A DNA stretch of 64,000 bases from Beta vulgaris subsp. vulgaris (lineage: Eukaryota > Streptophyta > Magnoliopsida > Caryophyllales > Amaranthaceae), in the NCBI RefSeq assembly GCF_026745355.1, contig NC_079207.1, positions 13,377,269-13,441,268 on the forward strand. Direction: 5' to 3'. The translations under genes were made by a program, and so were the position numbers. Positions 1-11,463 of this stretch are shown one piece after another. The notes beneath the pieces were generated by a model. That model was not told the DNA's origin. It did no database searches and worked only from the letters and a program-made list of their open reading frames with translations. The first letter of the stretch is position 1. Every line of letters begins with the position of its first letter.

Positions 1-2074
1 TCATTGGAAACATACACATGGTTAGGTGGTAAGTTGAGACGACACCTTGGACGTCATGAATGAATGGGCGCCCAATGATTGCATTGTATGCTCCCGGAAC
101 GTCCACTACCAGAAACTCAGTCATAACGTCTCTGGCCGACTCATCCTCCCCAACTCGCACCGGGAGTGAGATTAACCCTTGGCACACACTGATGCCCTGT
201 GAATCCAATGACGGGATATCGGACCGGCTTCAAGTACTCACGGCTAACATGAGCTTTTCGAATGTTGATAAGTACAGAATATTCGCGGAGCTTCCCCCAT
301 CCACCAAAATTCTATGTACCAGCAATTTGAGACTTTTAGTGTTACCACCAGCGGATCATCATGAGGGTACACCACATGCTTCGCATCCTCCAGGGTGAAT
401 GACATGGCCGGCATCGCCGGCGGATTCTTCCAGGGCAAGCTGGCGTTGAAATTGACTTGATGTCGGAACTCTTTAAACTAGCCTTAGCGCCGTTAACACT
501 TCCTCCATGGATAGGTCCCCCACTGATAACGTGGATCTCGCTGATCCGGGATTGAACATTTCGAGTCACGGGCTTTACAAGATCGCCCTCCTTTGTCTGG
601 GCCTTGTACTGACTGAAATACCCTCTTCTTATCAGATCCTCCAGGTTATCTTTTAAGTGCCGGCAGTCCTCAGTTATATGGCCGTGATCTCCATGGAAAT
701 CACACCATTTGCTTTTATCACGATTTTTATGGAACATCGGTCTCGGACGCTGCCATTTATCGCTATCCTTATTCATCAGAAAATTTGGCTTCTAGAAGTG
801 GTGAGTTGAGTATATGCATCGAACCTCTCCTTGCGTTCACCTCCTTCCCGGCCATTCTTTTCACGATCCCTGCGATCGCGGTCATACCTTTCATTCTCCC
901 CTTCACGGTCATTTCCCTCTTGACCATATTCGACTCCTGCTTTCTTTCCTCAGGCCCCGATCCGCCTCGCGGGCCTTATCCTTCTTCTTGTCATCTTTCT
1001 TTCCGGACTCTCTGTTGCCTACAGCTTTATCAAATTCCTCCCCTCTTATATAGTCATTGGCCTTGCCAAGGACGGGACCCAGGGTTGTGTATGATTTCCG
1101 GCCCAGATAATTCCGGAAGGGTGATCCCTCCTTGAGCCCAGTCATTAAGGCAAGACGGCCACGTCTTGCTGCAGTCGAGGTATGGAAACTGCCTCAACGT
1201 TAAAGCGGCCAATGTAGTCTCTCAGATCTCATTTTTCTCCTTGTTTGACTGACAGCAATTCCCCAGTGGTGCGTTCACGACGCCTATTGCTTACAAAGTG
1301 TGACTGAACATGGATGACAGCAGAGAAAAGCTAGAGACGCTACCTGGCTTGAGACTTTTGAACCATGTCTGAGCTATCCCAGTCAAGGTTGAGGGAAAGA
1401 CTTTACACCATATGGCATCGACTTGAGTGTAGAGGAACATGTGTCCTTCGTAAGCCGCGACGTGATCGTCGGGTCTGATGTGCCATCATACTTAGAGGAC
1501 GGCATCTTGATTCGCGTCATAGGATGATTCAATATCTCCAGAGTGAAGGGGGAAAGCTTAGGCTTGATCAAGAGGTGACCCCCAGCCGAATAGTTACTAG
1601 CACCGACGGTACTGTACTCACGGCGGGAGTGACCCTGCGTTTCCTCTTCAGAATAGTATACTCCTCAGTTTCCAGAATTTCCTCCTCATAATCAGATCGG
1701 TCTATTTTCTTCTCCATTTCCCGTCCCTCTCTTCCCAAGGACTGCATTTTTCGGAGCGGGGTCCGTCCGCGTTCCTACCAGCCAGAGCCGGTGGTCGCTT
1801 ACGTGTACCGCCAGAGGGTTGGGGAGGAGCATTTTGTTGAGGATTACCTGTCAGCATCTGGATAAATGATGCGACCGTTTGCAATTGCTCAGGAGAGAAT
1901 TGACTTAGCTGTGCCAAGTTGAATGGTACGTTGGGTTTGGGGTTTGATCCTCCGTTCCTGGTGTCCGGTATATGGAATGCGGGTTTCCCAACGCACCGTG
2001 ATGACTGGCTGCGAGGAATTCTGGCCTTGCTCAAACTCAGGCTGACCATGGGTAGCGTTGTTTGTGTCTTCCAT
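1..2074 (-). pseudogene. Degenerate gypsy gag
   Basis: The likely original start is the ATG at 2074, giving a reading that begins MEDTNNATHG. After about 60 residues the frame breaks and the gag reading continues in another frame (2049-1702; contains PFNLAQLSQFSPEQLQ), then in fragments at 1571-1383, 1145-909 and 776-342. The last holds the zinc knuckle, with key residues Cys, His, His and Cys in CDFHGDHGHITEDC, followed by a basic region. Such a knuckle in plant gag proteins binds the element RNA during particle assembly. At least three frame changes separate the pieces, so no full-length Gag can be made. Downstream protease and polymerase would lie outside the window. Confidence 0.8.
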
Positions 2075-2100
2075 GACTGATACCTTAGAAAGGGTGAGGT

Positions 2101-2118
2101 CCCCTCCTTCTAGCGCCA
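2101..2118 (-). other. Retrotransposon primer-binding site
   Basis: On the minus strand the sequence TGGCGCTAGAAGGAGGGG follows an LTR that ends in CA (2121) after a two-base spacer. This is where a host tRNA 3' end would prime minus-strand DNA synthesis. I did not assign the tRNA species. Confidence 0.75.
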
Positions 2119-2120
2119 GT

Positions 2121-2556
2121 TGTTTCGGTATCGAAAACGGTGCCGGACTCTTTGAAGTTGTCCGACAAAGATGGATGTCCGTGAGGGATCTGCAACAATG
2201 ACAAACGTGAGCTACCCTCGGGGGTGTTTCGAGGAAACCCCCTCCGACGCTCAAGTCAGCTAATTACTCAAGAGGATTCTAGAGAGAGAGAGCTTAGAGA
2301 GAGAGATAGGCTATTTTTAGTATGAGAGAATGTACCTGCAGGAATAGTACTGGATGGCTATTTATAGGCGTACTATTCACCTGACAGGGCGTGTAATCTT
2401 GTGACACTTGTACTGTTGCGATTGATCTTGTCAGAGGGAAGATTCCCTTTACTTTGTCGTTTTCCTTGGCCGTGACGGCGGTCTCAGCATGAAGACAAAA
2501 GATGATGAATTTGGGGTGGTCCCCCCTTCTGTGAGCCCACGTCACCTTAGTTTGCT
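2121..2556 (-). repeat. Gypsy 5' LTR, cut by the assembly gap
   Basis: The LTR lies between the primer site and the N gap. It carries TATAAATAG on the minus strand (2358-2366), then a CT-rich leader with a (CT)n run near 2280-2310, as expected for R/U5. The outer boundary is lost in the gap. Confidence 0.7.
2358..2366 (-). promoter_or_regulatory. LTR TATA box
   Basis: TATAAATAG on the minus strand, about 280 bases ahead of the gag start and within the LTR, is a good polymerase II core promoter. Confidence 0.65.
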
Positions 2557-3555
2557 NNNNNNNNNNNNNNNNNNNNNNNNNNNNNNNNNNNNNNNNNNNN
2601 NNNNNNNNNNNNNNNNNNNNNNNNNNNNNNNNNNNNNNNNNNNNNNNNNNNNNNNNNNNNNNNNNNNNNNNNNNNNNNNNNNNNNNNNNNNNNNNNNNNN
2701 NNNNNNNNNNNNNNNNNNNNNNNNNNNNNNNNNNNNNNNNNNNNNNNNNNNNNNNNNNNNNNNNNNNNNNNNNNNNNNNNNNNNNNNNNNNNNNNNNNNN
2801 NNNNNNNNNNNNNNNNNNNNNNNNNNNNNNNNNNNNNNNNNNNNNNNNNNNNNNNNNNNNNNNNNNNNNNNNNNNNNNNNNNNNNNNNNNNNNNNNNNNN
2901 NNNNNNNNNNNNNNNNNNNNNNNNNNNNNNNNNNNNNNNNNNNNNNNNNNNNNNNNNNNNNNNNNNNNNNNNNNNNNNNNNNNNNNNNNNNNNNNNNNNN
3001 NNNNNNNNNNNNNNNNNNNNNNNNNNNNNNNNNNNNNNNNNNNNNNNNNNNNNNNNNNNNNNNNNNNNNNNNNNNNNNNNNNNNNNNNNNNNNNNNNNNN
3101 NNNNNNNNNNNNNNNNNNNNNNNNNNNNNNNNNNNNNNNNNNNNNNNNNNNNNNNNNNNNNNNNNNNNNNNNNNNNNNNNNNNNNNNNNNNNNNNNNNNN
3201 NNNNNNNNNNNNNNNNNNNNNNNNNNNNNNNNNNNNNNNNNNNNNNNNNNNNNNNNNNNNNNNNNNNNNNNNNNNNNNNNNNNNNNNNNNNNNNNNNNNN
3301 NNNNNNNNNNNNNNNNNNNNNNNNNNNNNNNNNNNNNNNNNNNNNNNNNNNNNNNNNNNNNNNNNNNNNNNNNNNNNNNNNNNNNNNNNNNNNNNNNNNN
3401 NNNNNNNNNNNNNNNNNNNNNNNNNNNNNNNNNNNNNNNNNNNNNNNNNNNNNNNNNNNNNNNNNNNNNNNNNNNNNNNNNNNNNNNNNNNNNNNNNNNN
3501 NNNNNNNNNNNNNNNNNNNNNNNNNNNNNNNNNNNNNNNNNNNNNNNNNNNNNNN
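2557..3555. other. Assembly gap (999 Ns)
   Basis: Every base is N. Gypsy LTR sequence lies on the left and LINE sequence on the right, so the gap hides the LTR outer end and a LINE junction. The true length is not known. Confidence 0.99.
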
Positions 3556-3840
3556 TCTCGGCCAATATGCAATGTCCGCTAGCAAATTTGGGTTACACCC
3601 ATACATTAATCAGTTGAGATCTAGCTGTGTATGATAAATTCTTAGAGCTCCACATTCTTATCCTCCCTGTCATCTTTTCTATCAAAGCTTTAGATTGAGC
3701 ATTAGATATTTTCTTGGCACAAATTGGTACACCAAAATATCTAAATGGCAATGATTCATGAGTTAAACCGGATGCTTCAGTCACTCTTTTAACATCCTCA
3801 TTAGTCATACCACAATTTGGATGAGAATATATTTGAAAAG
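3556..3840 (-). pseudogene. LINE reverse transcriptase fragment
   Basis: The minus-strand reading 3808-3593 contains LPFRYFGVPI followed by KISNAQSKALIEKMTGRI, the conserved C-terminal side of the plant L1-type LINE reverse transcriptase (normally LPFRYLGVPI). It reads in frame upstream to about 3840 and stops at 3593, then enters the gap. Only about 80 residues of a protein usually over 1,200 residues remain. It is a dead fragment, distinct from the LINE at 47.6-53.9 kb. Confidence 0.8.
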
Positions 3841-3963
3841 ACGTGTTAGGAAATTCAGGTGGACACCCAAATTCTCATGAATTTTCATATATGATAGAAA
3901 TGTAGTACATATATATTTTCTTTCTTGGAAAAAAAATAAGGATTATTTAGGTCAGATTTGATA

Positions 3964-4306
3964 CTCCCTCCGTCCCAAAATATAGTTCTCATTTCCCTTT
4001 TTCACGGTAATTTATGCAAGTAGAATATAAGAGGGAAAATAAAAAATTTTTGTTTATTTAAATAAATGTTGTATGGGAAAAGATGATTTTAGGAGAGAGA
4101 ATGGAGAATAATTGGTGAAAGAACATTAATTGTAACATTTTGGTTGAATAAACAAAGGAAAAAACAAAATTCAAGAAGCAAATAAATGATAGGACACGGT
4201 TTTTCTAGATAAAATACGGAAAAATGTGGAACTAAATATGGAAATGGGAACTATATTTTGGGACACCCAAAATGGAAATGGGAACTATATTTTGAGACGG
4301 AGGGAG
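3964..4306. mobile_element. Stowaway-like MITE
   Basis: The ends are inverted: CTCCCTCCGTCCCAAAATAT on the left, its complement (with one change) on the right, flanked by TA on both sides (3962-3963 and 4307-4308). CTCCCTCCGTCCC is the classic Stowaway terminus. The right end is partly duplicated: the same 22-base subterminal segment occurs at 4239-4260 and 4273-4294. Confidence 0.88.
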
Positions 4307-4520
4307 TATAATGTATTACTAGACTTGTGGCCCGTCTCATACACCGGTTAAAAAAAGTCAATAAGAATAAAGAATATTTCTATGTTGAAGAAAAATATGA
4401 GAGTTTATTTATGCAATGATTGATCAGTAATTGATAGAGTGGAATTTTTCTACAATCCGACTTGCATGGACCCGGTTCGCACTAAAAATAGTGGGGACCA
4501 GGCCCAGGCACGTGACCCGT

Positions 4521-4880
4521 TATATCACTTTAACATACACTATATCATTTTAACATACACTATATCATTATAACACACCCTATATCACTTTAACACACCC
4601 TATATCACTTTAACATCCACTATATCACTTTAATATACACTATATCATTGTAACACACACTATATCATTTTAACACACCATATATCACTTTAACACACCC
4701 TATATCACTTTAACATACACTATATCACTTTAACATACACTATATCATTTTAATATACACTATATCATTGTAACACACACTATATCATTTTAACATACAC
4801 TATATCACTGTAACATACACTATATCATTTTAATATACACTATATCATTTTAACATATACTATATCATATCAATATACAC
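4521..4880. repeat. 18-copy 20-bp tandem array
   Basis: Eighteen consecutive 20-base units close to TATATCACTTTAACATACAC, all exactly 20 bases long, with scattered substitutions (ACACCC or ACATCC variants). Flanks on both sides contain CACGTGA and a CCGGT..GCACACTA-type palindromic module. Confidence 0.92.
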
Positions 4881-4907
4881 TATCATAAACTCACGTGATA
4901 TGGATCG

Positions 4908-4931
4908 GGTGCACACTAATTAGTGTGCACC
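4908..4931. repeat. 24-bp perfect palindrome next to the array
   Basis: GGTGCACACTAA is followed directly by its reverse complement. A degenerate relative (CCGGTTCGCACTA...TAGTG) lies left of the array at about 4472-4495, so the array sits between two related palindromic modules. Confidence 0.8.
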
Positions 4932-5117
4932 GGGTTCATATTAGTTTTTTTAATTTTTCTATATGAATAGTACTACTACAGTTTTCATTACACTAAAAGA
5001 TTCCTATTTAACACTACTCTGTTTACATATAATATTATGGAATTTTCAATATGGTAAGTAGTCAAATATGTTTATAATGTATATATAGAATAATCAGTTT
5101 TCTTAAAAATGTAGAAA

Positions 5118-5612
5118 TCTATACAAATATATTAAAAGGTGTGTATGATAACGTATATGCACTTTGTGTCACCTTTCTTCTACCACTAAGATTTTGCCAC
5201 GTGTCTATTAACCAACAATAAGTCAGTTGATCATTATTTAAAAATATATATATGTTGAATCATGGGCTCGAACTCGTTACCTGAGGTAAGAATTTCTAAA
5301 GACTCGTCATCTGATTTAACATCTTTTAGTGATTCATATTTCCACAAAATTATCGATATGTGTTGATATGTGTTGTAATTAGCAATGTGGCAGTCAATGC
5401 CTATTTCCAACCATAAAATTCATTTTTCCTTTTTGCAGTCATCCCCTTTCTCCATCTCATAATAATGTCTTGAATCGAACCGATAACCTAATAATAAAAA
5501 TCAAGATACATATACTACTACACCAAGTGATATATGATAAATCATTTTAAAATTAAATTATTAATAGATGAAAAATATAATATTTGGAGTATTACCCGGA
5601 CCTAAAAATTAG
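5118..5612 (+). mobile_element. Possible decayed Helitron
   Basis: The left end TCTATACAAATATATTAAAA follows an A and closely matches the start of the well-formed Helitron at 37312. The right end ACCCGGACCTAAAAATTAG|T resembles a worn form of that family's 3' end (CCCGGGCCTAATAACTAG|T), with one hairpin arm missing. No protein is encoded. Confidence 0.35.
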
Positions 5613-6725
5613 TTTAACATTAAAAAAAAGAGTCAAGTGGCAATTTTTGAGCGAATTAGATATAATTAGACATAGACATGTTTATTATGGGCCTCGTTAT
5701 AGGTTTCACACCGTATTAGTTGCTTCACGGGTTGTTTTGGTCTTTAGCAAGCTAAGCGAGAGTTTGGGCTTTATAGTTTAAGAACCTTGCTTATGTTATT
5801 GTTGAGGGCTAGTTCTGTGTGGATCCCTTGCTTTGCAAGGTAAGGCTTACACATGACACATTTGGTTTGCTGTTTTGCACACGTTTTAGCCTTTTTAAGT
5901 GAGGTCCATGTGAGATGGTTCATCTTTGGCCGCATCCACTAATTCGGAACTTAATTTGAAAACTATATTTCGACCCAAAAATTTCCATTCTTTTAATGAC
6001 CATGCTAGTAAACATAGTTAGGTTAGAGGGTCTAGTGCAAATACTACATAAGCAAACACACGCATAAGACATTAGCAAAGATATATTCAATAGCTTTTTC
6101 AATACAATAAATCTCCTTCTCCACAACCTCTTCTATCTGTTTTCATTTAGACTTTTCTTGGAAATTTTCGTGTTATTACTAAAAGGAGAAATTCTACAAT
6201 TGCTACAATCAAATTGTAAAACCTGCTCGAATCAATCAATCTAACACATTAGTTTTTACATGTATTCCGAAATAAAATATCCTACTCTATATCCAACATG
6301 GAAGAAAGAGGACAAATACCTCCAAGAAATTTTCATCATTCGTAAAATGTTTGTGACCATAAAGATGTGTGAAGAAGAAGATCAAGGTATGAACTAGGAG
6401 GGAGAGAGGTTTTAGTGTTTCCATCAAGAAACATAACCTTAACGAGCTAAATAAGGGAGGATACTCAGATGACATATCTCTTTATGTGAAGAAAAAATAG
6501 TCTCACCAACGAATTTGATGTTTCGATTTCTTTTCCATATGTCACATTCAATCCAATCACACAGGCTCTATAACGTTCATGCAATCGAGCTTCCTGCCCA
6601 AAATTAAATCCAAAAAGATATTCACCCCATGAGAATAGGACATCCAGAAAAAATACCATTCGAAAGAGCCAAAAAGATCTACATGCGGAATACGAACATC
6701 ACAAGGACAAAAGGAGGAGTACTAA
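5613..6725. other. Intergenic, no gene seen
   Basis: AT-rich sequence with short open frames of under 70 codons and no recognisable motif. I see no exon, RNA gene or element boundary here. Confidence 0.5.
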
Positions 6726-7338
6726 AAGGGGTGTTTGGTTCACGAAATGGTATAGGTTTGGAATAAGGAATGAAACCGAAGTGGTATGAGGTTGGAACTT
6801 AATACTTGATTCCATGTGTTTGGATTTATCATAGAATGAATTTTTTTCATTTTATTTTTATACCTGAAGGTTTGGTATGAGTCATACCTACCTCCTCCTT
6901 GTGTTTCAAAACTCTATACCTTATGCGGCGTTTGGTTTACAAAATGGTATATGTTTGGGATAAGGAATGAAACTTTGATGGTATAAGGTTGAAACTTGAT
7001 TCCATGTGTGGATTCATCTTGGAATGAATTTTTTCCTTTTATTTTTATACCTGAAGGTTTGGTATGAGTCGTACCCACCTCATCCCTTGGGTTTCTAAAC
7101 CCCATACCTTATGGGTGAAGTATGGGTTTAGAAATGTAAAATTTTGCAAACAAACACGAGGCATAGGTTTTAGTCATTCTAAAACCATACCTCGTACCTT
7201 ATTTTTCTCAACTAAACACCCCCTTATAGGTTTGAGTTACGGGTTAAGAAATTTTAAATTTTGCAAACACTAGGTATAGATTTTAGTCATTCTAAACCCA
7301 TACCTCATGCCTTATTTTTTTGAACCATACACCGCCCC
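6726..7338. mobile_element. Harbinger/Tourist-like MITE (outer copy)
   Basis: The ends GGGGTGTTTGGTTCA and TGAACCATACACCGCCCC are imperfect inverted repeats, flanked by TAA at 6723-6725 and 7339-7341. A TAA three-base duplication is typical of PIF/Harbinger elements. A second element of similar sequence is inserted inside it. Confidence 0.7.
6924..7223. mobile_element. Related MITE nested in the outer MITE
   Basis: The ends TGCGGCGTTTGGTTTA and AACTAAACACCCCC are flanked by TTA at 6921-6923 and 7224-7226. The body repeats the outer element's own sequence (for example GGTATGAGTC and CCTGAAGGTTTGG), so a relative has inserted into it. Confidence 0.7.
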
Positions 7339-7577
7339 TAAGAGTCTAAGACCACCTCAATGACCAACTCTCAAAGCAAAGGAATGAACCCTTCAGTGTG
7401 AGAAATAACAGAGCAAATATATATTACAGCCATTTACAGGAAGTGCTAATGATATTATAGTGAGATAGATACAAAATTTCGGACATGCATAATAATATGC
7501 TAGGATCATCAAAAATTGCCAATTTTGATGAGCTATCAGCTAAAATAAAAATGTACACATTCACCTAATATTGTTGT

Positions 7578-10500
7578 TCAAGATTCTTCCTTCGTGAAAT
7601 AACTTTGTGGCAGAGAAAAATCCTCCTCGCGATGTGGAAATTCAGCATCCTCATCCTCTCCTCTCTGAAATTGGATATAGAACAAGATTGATTACTATAA
7701 GCGACGATCACTACAAGCGACAAATTATATAACTTAAATACAATCTCCTAGCTATAGGTAGAGAATTTTCCATATGGAGTATTACAATAGGCTATCAAGG
7801 CCATATTGAATTTAAAGGTAAGGTGCATATATAAACCTCCCATCAGAGTCACTCTGAGTAAATTGATCCTCAACAGCTTGCTTACCAGCATCTCCAGGTT
7901 GTAGAAACGATCTAACAAGCGCATAACCTCTTCAGAAGAGAATTGACGATCAAAGCTGTTTGAAGCGAAATGGAAAAGCAATGTAATTAATGGTAAAAGT
8001 TAGTTTTACCAATTTTTAATAACTTCATGGGTGCCAGTGCATCATAAAAATGACAAAAAGCATACCTTCTTCGGAGAAATTCCATCACACCATAAAGGAC
8101 AAAGTGACGATGTATGCCTGAAGCAGAAAATCCTATTATGGAATTCTTACATTTTATTTGCAGCTAATGTATACTAAAACCAATTGAAATAGATATAATG
8201 CAAGTGCTTAGTAATAAGAAGTAATCAATGAGAAAATGATCAGTTACAAGAAGTCACCTAAAATATGGGACTTGACCTTTAGCCTTCAGAAATAGAACCT
8301 GGAGCTACAATTCTAGCACAACATGACCTACTATTATCAAGTTCTCAGGATCTCCATCAAAAGAAGCAACAAAATTTATTTGTTATTTCTTCAGGAAAAA
8401 AGATGAAGCCTCATAAGCCATAACCAAAAACCCAGGAAAAAGGAAACTGGTGAGTTATTTTGCTTCATTATTCAATGTTCTCCGTGAACTGCTATAAGAA
8501 GCCATAATCTACTAACATATTTCCTACTATATTTCATTTTCAGGTTAGCCAATACTGGTGATGTAAGGAGAAATCCACTGTCTAATTACAAATTAAAGAA
8601 GCCATTTTTCATGATCAGGGGGTCAAATTGCTCTGCAACAATGTAAAAATCAAGTCTGCAAATGATTACAGCTGTTGTCTGTATATTATATGGGCTCTGG
8701 GGCATAGCAGACTAACTCTGAAGAAATTGAACAATGAACAAGTTATCAATCTACTTATATGAGTTGTTACTCGCTTCATCCCCTTCAAGATTGCATTCTC
8801 ATTTTGTTAATTTACTAAGAGTTGGGTTGGGTAGGTAGGTAATTTTGTGTTGGTGTGTGTGGGGTAGGAGAAAAAAAGTAGAGAGAAACTGTGGGGACCA
8901 TGTCACTTAAATAAGAAATGGATCAATCTTTTAAGGACAAACTAAAAACGAAAAACGGGGTAAACTTTTAGGGATGGAAGGATGGCCAAACTCCACTTTC
9001 TATAAGATTATAGCAGTGTTATAGTATAAACCATTTGTCTCCTACTCTCCTCAAATAATTATTTCATCTTCTATTTCTTCAATTTTAGACTAAGGCCTTG
9101 TTTGGTTGAGCTTTTTTGGGCTTGGAAATGGATTCAATAATCTAAATCCACTACTCCTTGTTTGGTTTGGGTAGTGGGTTAACCATTACCATTACTTGAG
9201 GGTAACCCAAACCCCCCAAATGTTACCCTACAAATTAGAGGAGTAACAAAATCCTTTCCATTCCCTTACAAGTGATCCCTTTACATTGTTAAACCAATCA
9301 CCAAGTAAAAGTAATAATTATTGTTACCATTCCTCTTGTCTACTTTGCTTCAATTCCCTTTTCATTCCTCTACTTGAACCAAACACCCCTGAAGTTATGA
9401 AGCTGCTAAATACAGGACTCTGCACTACTTATACTTGGTGATGATATAAATGTCTGCAATTTCTAAGAAAAACTAAGGCTCCGTTTGGTAGGGCGTAAAA
9501 CGTTTTTCCGAAAAACTGTTTTCCTCTATTTTCAGTTTTACATTGTTTGGTTGGCAAAAGAGTGTAAAACCAATTTCCCTTGCGGTAAAATTACTCTCCC
9601 AATGATGGAAAACCATTTTCCTTTCAAAATGAAGTGAAAACTATTTTCCTTATATCTCCTTTACACTCCTCTCACTACCTCCTTACTTTCCCTTTCATTT
9701 TCCTTTCATTTCATCATTTTTCTTACATCGAACCAAACAATGGAAAACTAATTTTGGAATTGTGTTTTCCATTGTACATTGTTTTCCATGAAAATCATTT
9801 TACACTGAAAATGTTTTACGCCCTACCAAACGGAGCCTAAAAGGAAAAGAGCATCTCTTAGAGCATGTTTCGTATGAAATTTTCATGTGTTGAAAACGGA
9901 AACAAGAAAACCATTTCCGTTACATGTGGTTTAGTATAAGGGATGGTGTAGTGGTTTCCGTTTCTTGAGGATACTCAATTATAAGGCTCCTCAATCTCAA
10001 AGTAACGAACTATAGCGTTCTGTTTCCATAATGATATCAAACACCGATAAAGGTAACAATTATTGTTACCAGTCTTTCCCTCTATTTGATTCTAGTCCCT
10101 TTTCATTCCATGAGTTGAACCAAACATACACTATATATACATGGGTCCACAAACCCAACTCATAAGGGAAAGCAATGAAAGGTTAAATTTCTCATAGAAG
10201 TACAAAAAGGGTCCAATATTAAGAGTAAAAAAATTATGTTCCTCCAAATCTCATTCACTTATCTTGTTCATATTGTACATTATTAATAAGTCTATGATTC
10301 AAAACTATTGGTAAACCCCTAAGATAAGTAAAAAAACTCCTCATATTGCATATGCAGTTCATCATCGAAACACGATTCTAAAGGAGTGTGAATTCATGCT
10401 TAGCAACAATGCTTTCATCATAATCCATTGCAATAATCTTGGTTAAAAAAACAACAGCTTCAAGTAAGGATTCACTAGACATGGAATAATATATAAAACT

Positions 10501-10884
10501 CCTGATAATTTATAGAACTAAATTTCCACATTTAAAAAACAAAAATAAACTGGGTAAACGATATAACAAATTTAGCAACTAAAAGTAGAAACTTCATTCA
10601 AATTGAAATGGGAAATTAGTATACATGCCTTTTAATTTTCCAGGAGGGTAAATTTCAAGTGCCTCCAAAAATCTTAGCTCCAATTCTGCTTGTGATTGCT
10701 CCTATTTATTCAAATCCCACAAAAAAAAAGAACCCAAATGAGATATTATGATTATAGAACAAACCCAGAATCAGAAATTAATGATGAGAGAGAGAATGAC
10801 CTTAGTAAGAGAAGATGCAGAAGAAGGTGGAGCCTTGCATGGAGAATGTACAGACATGCCATCTTGTTCTTCTTCTTTGCCCAT
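7578..10884 (-). CDS. EAF7: EAF7/MRGBP-like NuA4 histone acetyltransferase subunit
   Basis: Five exons join in frame to 121 residues: 10884-10801, 10701-10629, 8117-8066, 7955-7886 and 7664-7578 (stop TGA). The first exon is acidic, then Ser/Pro-rich (MGKEEEQDGMSVHS). The folded part runs LEALEIYPPGKLKGIHRHF, then RQFSSEEVMRLLDRFYNLEM, then an acidic stretch and EEDFSLPQSYF near the end. This is the Eaf7/MRGBP (CT20) pattern: a GxxRHF helix, a winged-helix-like LDRFYNLEML and a final DF.LP motif. The family's members are small nuclear subunits of the NuA4 complex, which acetylates histones H4 and H2A. Intron 2 (8118-10628) has a GC donor (AAAAG|GCATGT) with a normal AG acceptor; no nearby GT keeps the frame. 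It holds two MITE-like repeats. Introns 1, 3 and 4 are 99, 110 and 221 bases. From memory the Arabidopsis homologue is At1g26470. Confidence 0.85.
9094..9389. mobile_element. Probable MITE in intron
   Basis: The left end GGCCTTGTTTGGTTGAGC after TAA and the right end CTTGAACCAAACACCCC form a loose inverted repeat. The right-hand duplication is not clean. Confidence 0.45.
9477..9837. mobile_element. Harbinger/Tourist-like MITE in intron
   Basis: Terminal inverted repeats begin GGCTCCGTTTGGTAGGGCGT and end with the matching ACGCCCTACCAAACGGAGCC, flanked by TAA at 9474-9476 and 9838-9840. The element is 361 bases with no coding capacity. Confidence 0.9.
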
Positions 10885-11463
10885 TTTTCTCTATTTTCTC
10901 CTGTCCAGTTTCAGACAATAAAATTAAAAAGTAAAACCAAATTAATCTTTATTAGTTTGTAATTTATATTGGCTCCTAATTGATTTTTGAATTTGATTTT
11001 TATAGTCTGTTTATTGCAAACACTGGAACATTTTTTTTTTGGAGTATTTCTAGGGTTTATAATTTTGATCCAAATTCATCAGCATTAGAGTTGTTTGTGG
11101 AGTTGGGTTCGGGCTGAGTTGCTCAAAGGTCCACCAAAACCTTAAAAACTTATGGGCCATATAATTTGGTACTTCACATATAGTCGAAGTATTTGTTATA
11201 TGTCTCCAATTTGGTTCAATTCCTAATTTATTGGGCCATCATTTTGAAGACTGTACCATCCTAATTGTATATCTATTTACTTTTCCAACATTTTGATTTC
11301 TCTAACGTCTTTGATATAGTGCAAATTTTAGGTGCTATCGGGAGTATCTAAAATTATGTGTTTCTGAGCACTTTTTTTGCATTTGTAATGAGCAAAATAT
11401 AAATGTTCTAAAACAATTAGAAAGAGCACCTTAATCTATGTGCTACTAAAAGCACTGTAAAGG
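10885..11463. promoter_or_regulatory. Upstream region of the EAF7-like gene
   Basis: The bases ahead of the minus-strand start contain two TGGGCC-type motifs (ATGGGCCAT at 11152-11160 and TTGGGCCAT at 11231-11239), the 'site II' class often found at plant housekeeping promoters. No clear TATA box was seen. Role inferred from position only. Confidence 0.4.

Larger units (their letters stand above)
1..2556 (-). mobile_element. Ty3/gypsy (Tat-like) retrotransposon remnant, 5' part
   Basis: Read on the minus strand this is the 5' end of a gypsy element: an LTR with a TATA box (2358-2366), a primer-binding site beginning TGGCGC (2101-2118), then a broken gag running to the window edge. The zinc-knuckle motif CDFHGDHGHITEDC is the form I know from the Tat/Ogre group. 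The LTR enters the N gap at 2557, so its outer end is not visible. pol would lie beyond base 1. The gag is spread over several frames, so the copy is not functional. Confidence 0.85.
8118..10628 (-). other. GC-AG intron of the EAF7-like gene
   Basis: The donor reads AG|GCATGT and the acceptor TTTTCTGCTTCAG|GC. The codon split across it (G + GC) gives Gly and restores a conserved KGIHRHF segment. The intron is enlarged by MITE-like insertions at 9094-9389 and 9477-9837. Confidence 0.8.

Noticed and set aside
2294..3634. Long open frames of 340-420 codons
   Set aside because: They are mostly translated Ns from the assembly gap.
4521..4880. Possible CRISPR-like array
   Set aside because: Units are contiguous 20-mers with no spacers, in plant nuclear DNA.
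5900..6660. Short minus-strand frames with hydrophobic content
   Set aside because: Under 70 codons, no conserved motif, no splice-linked partner exons that I could find.
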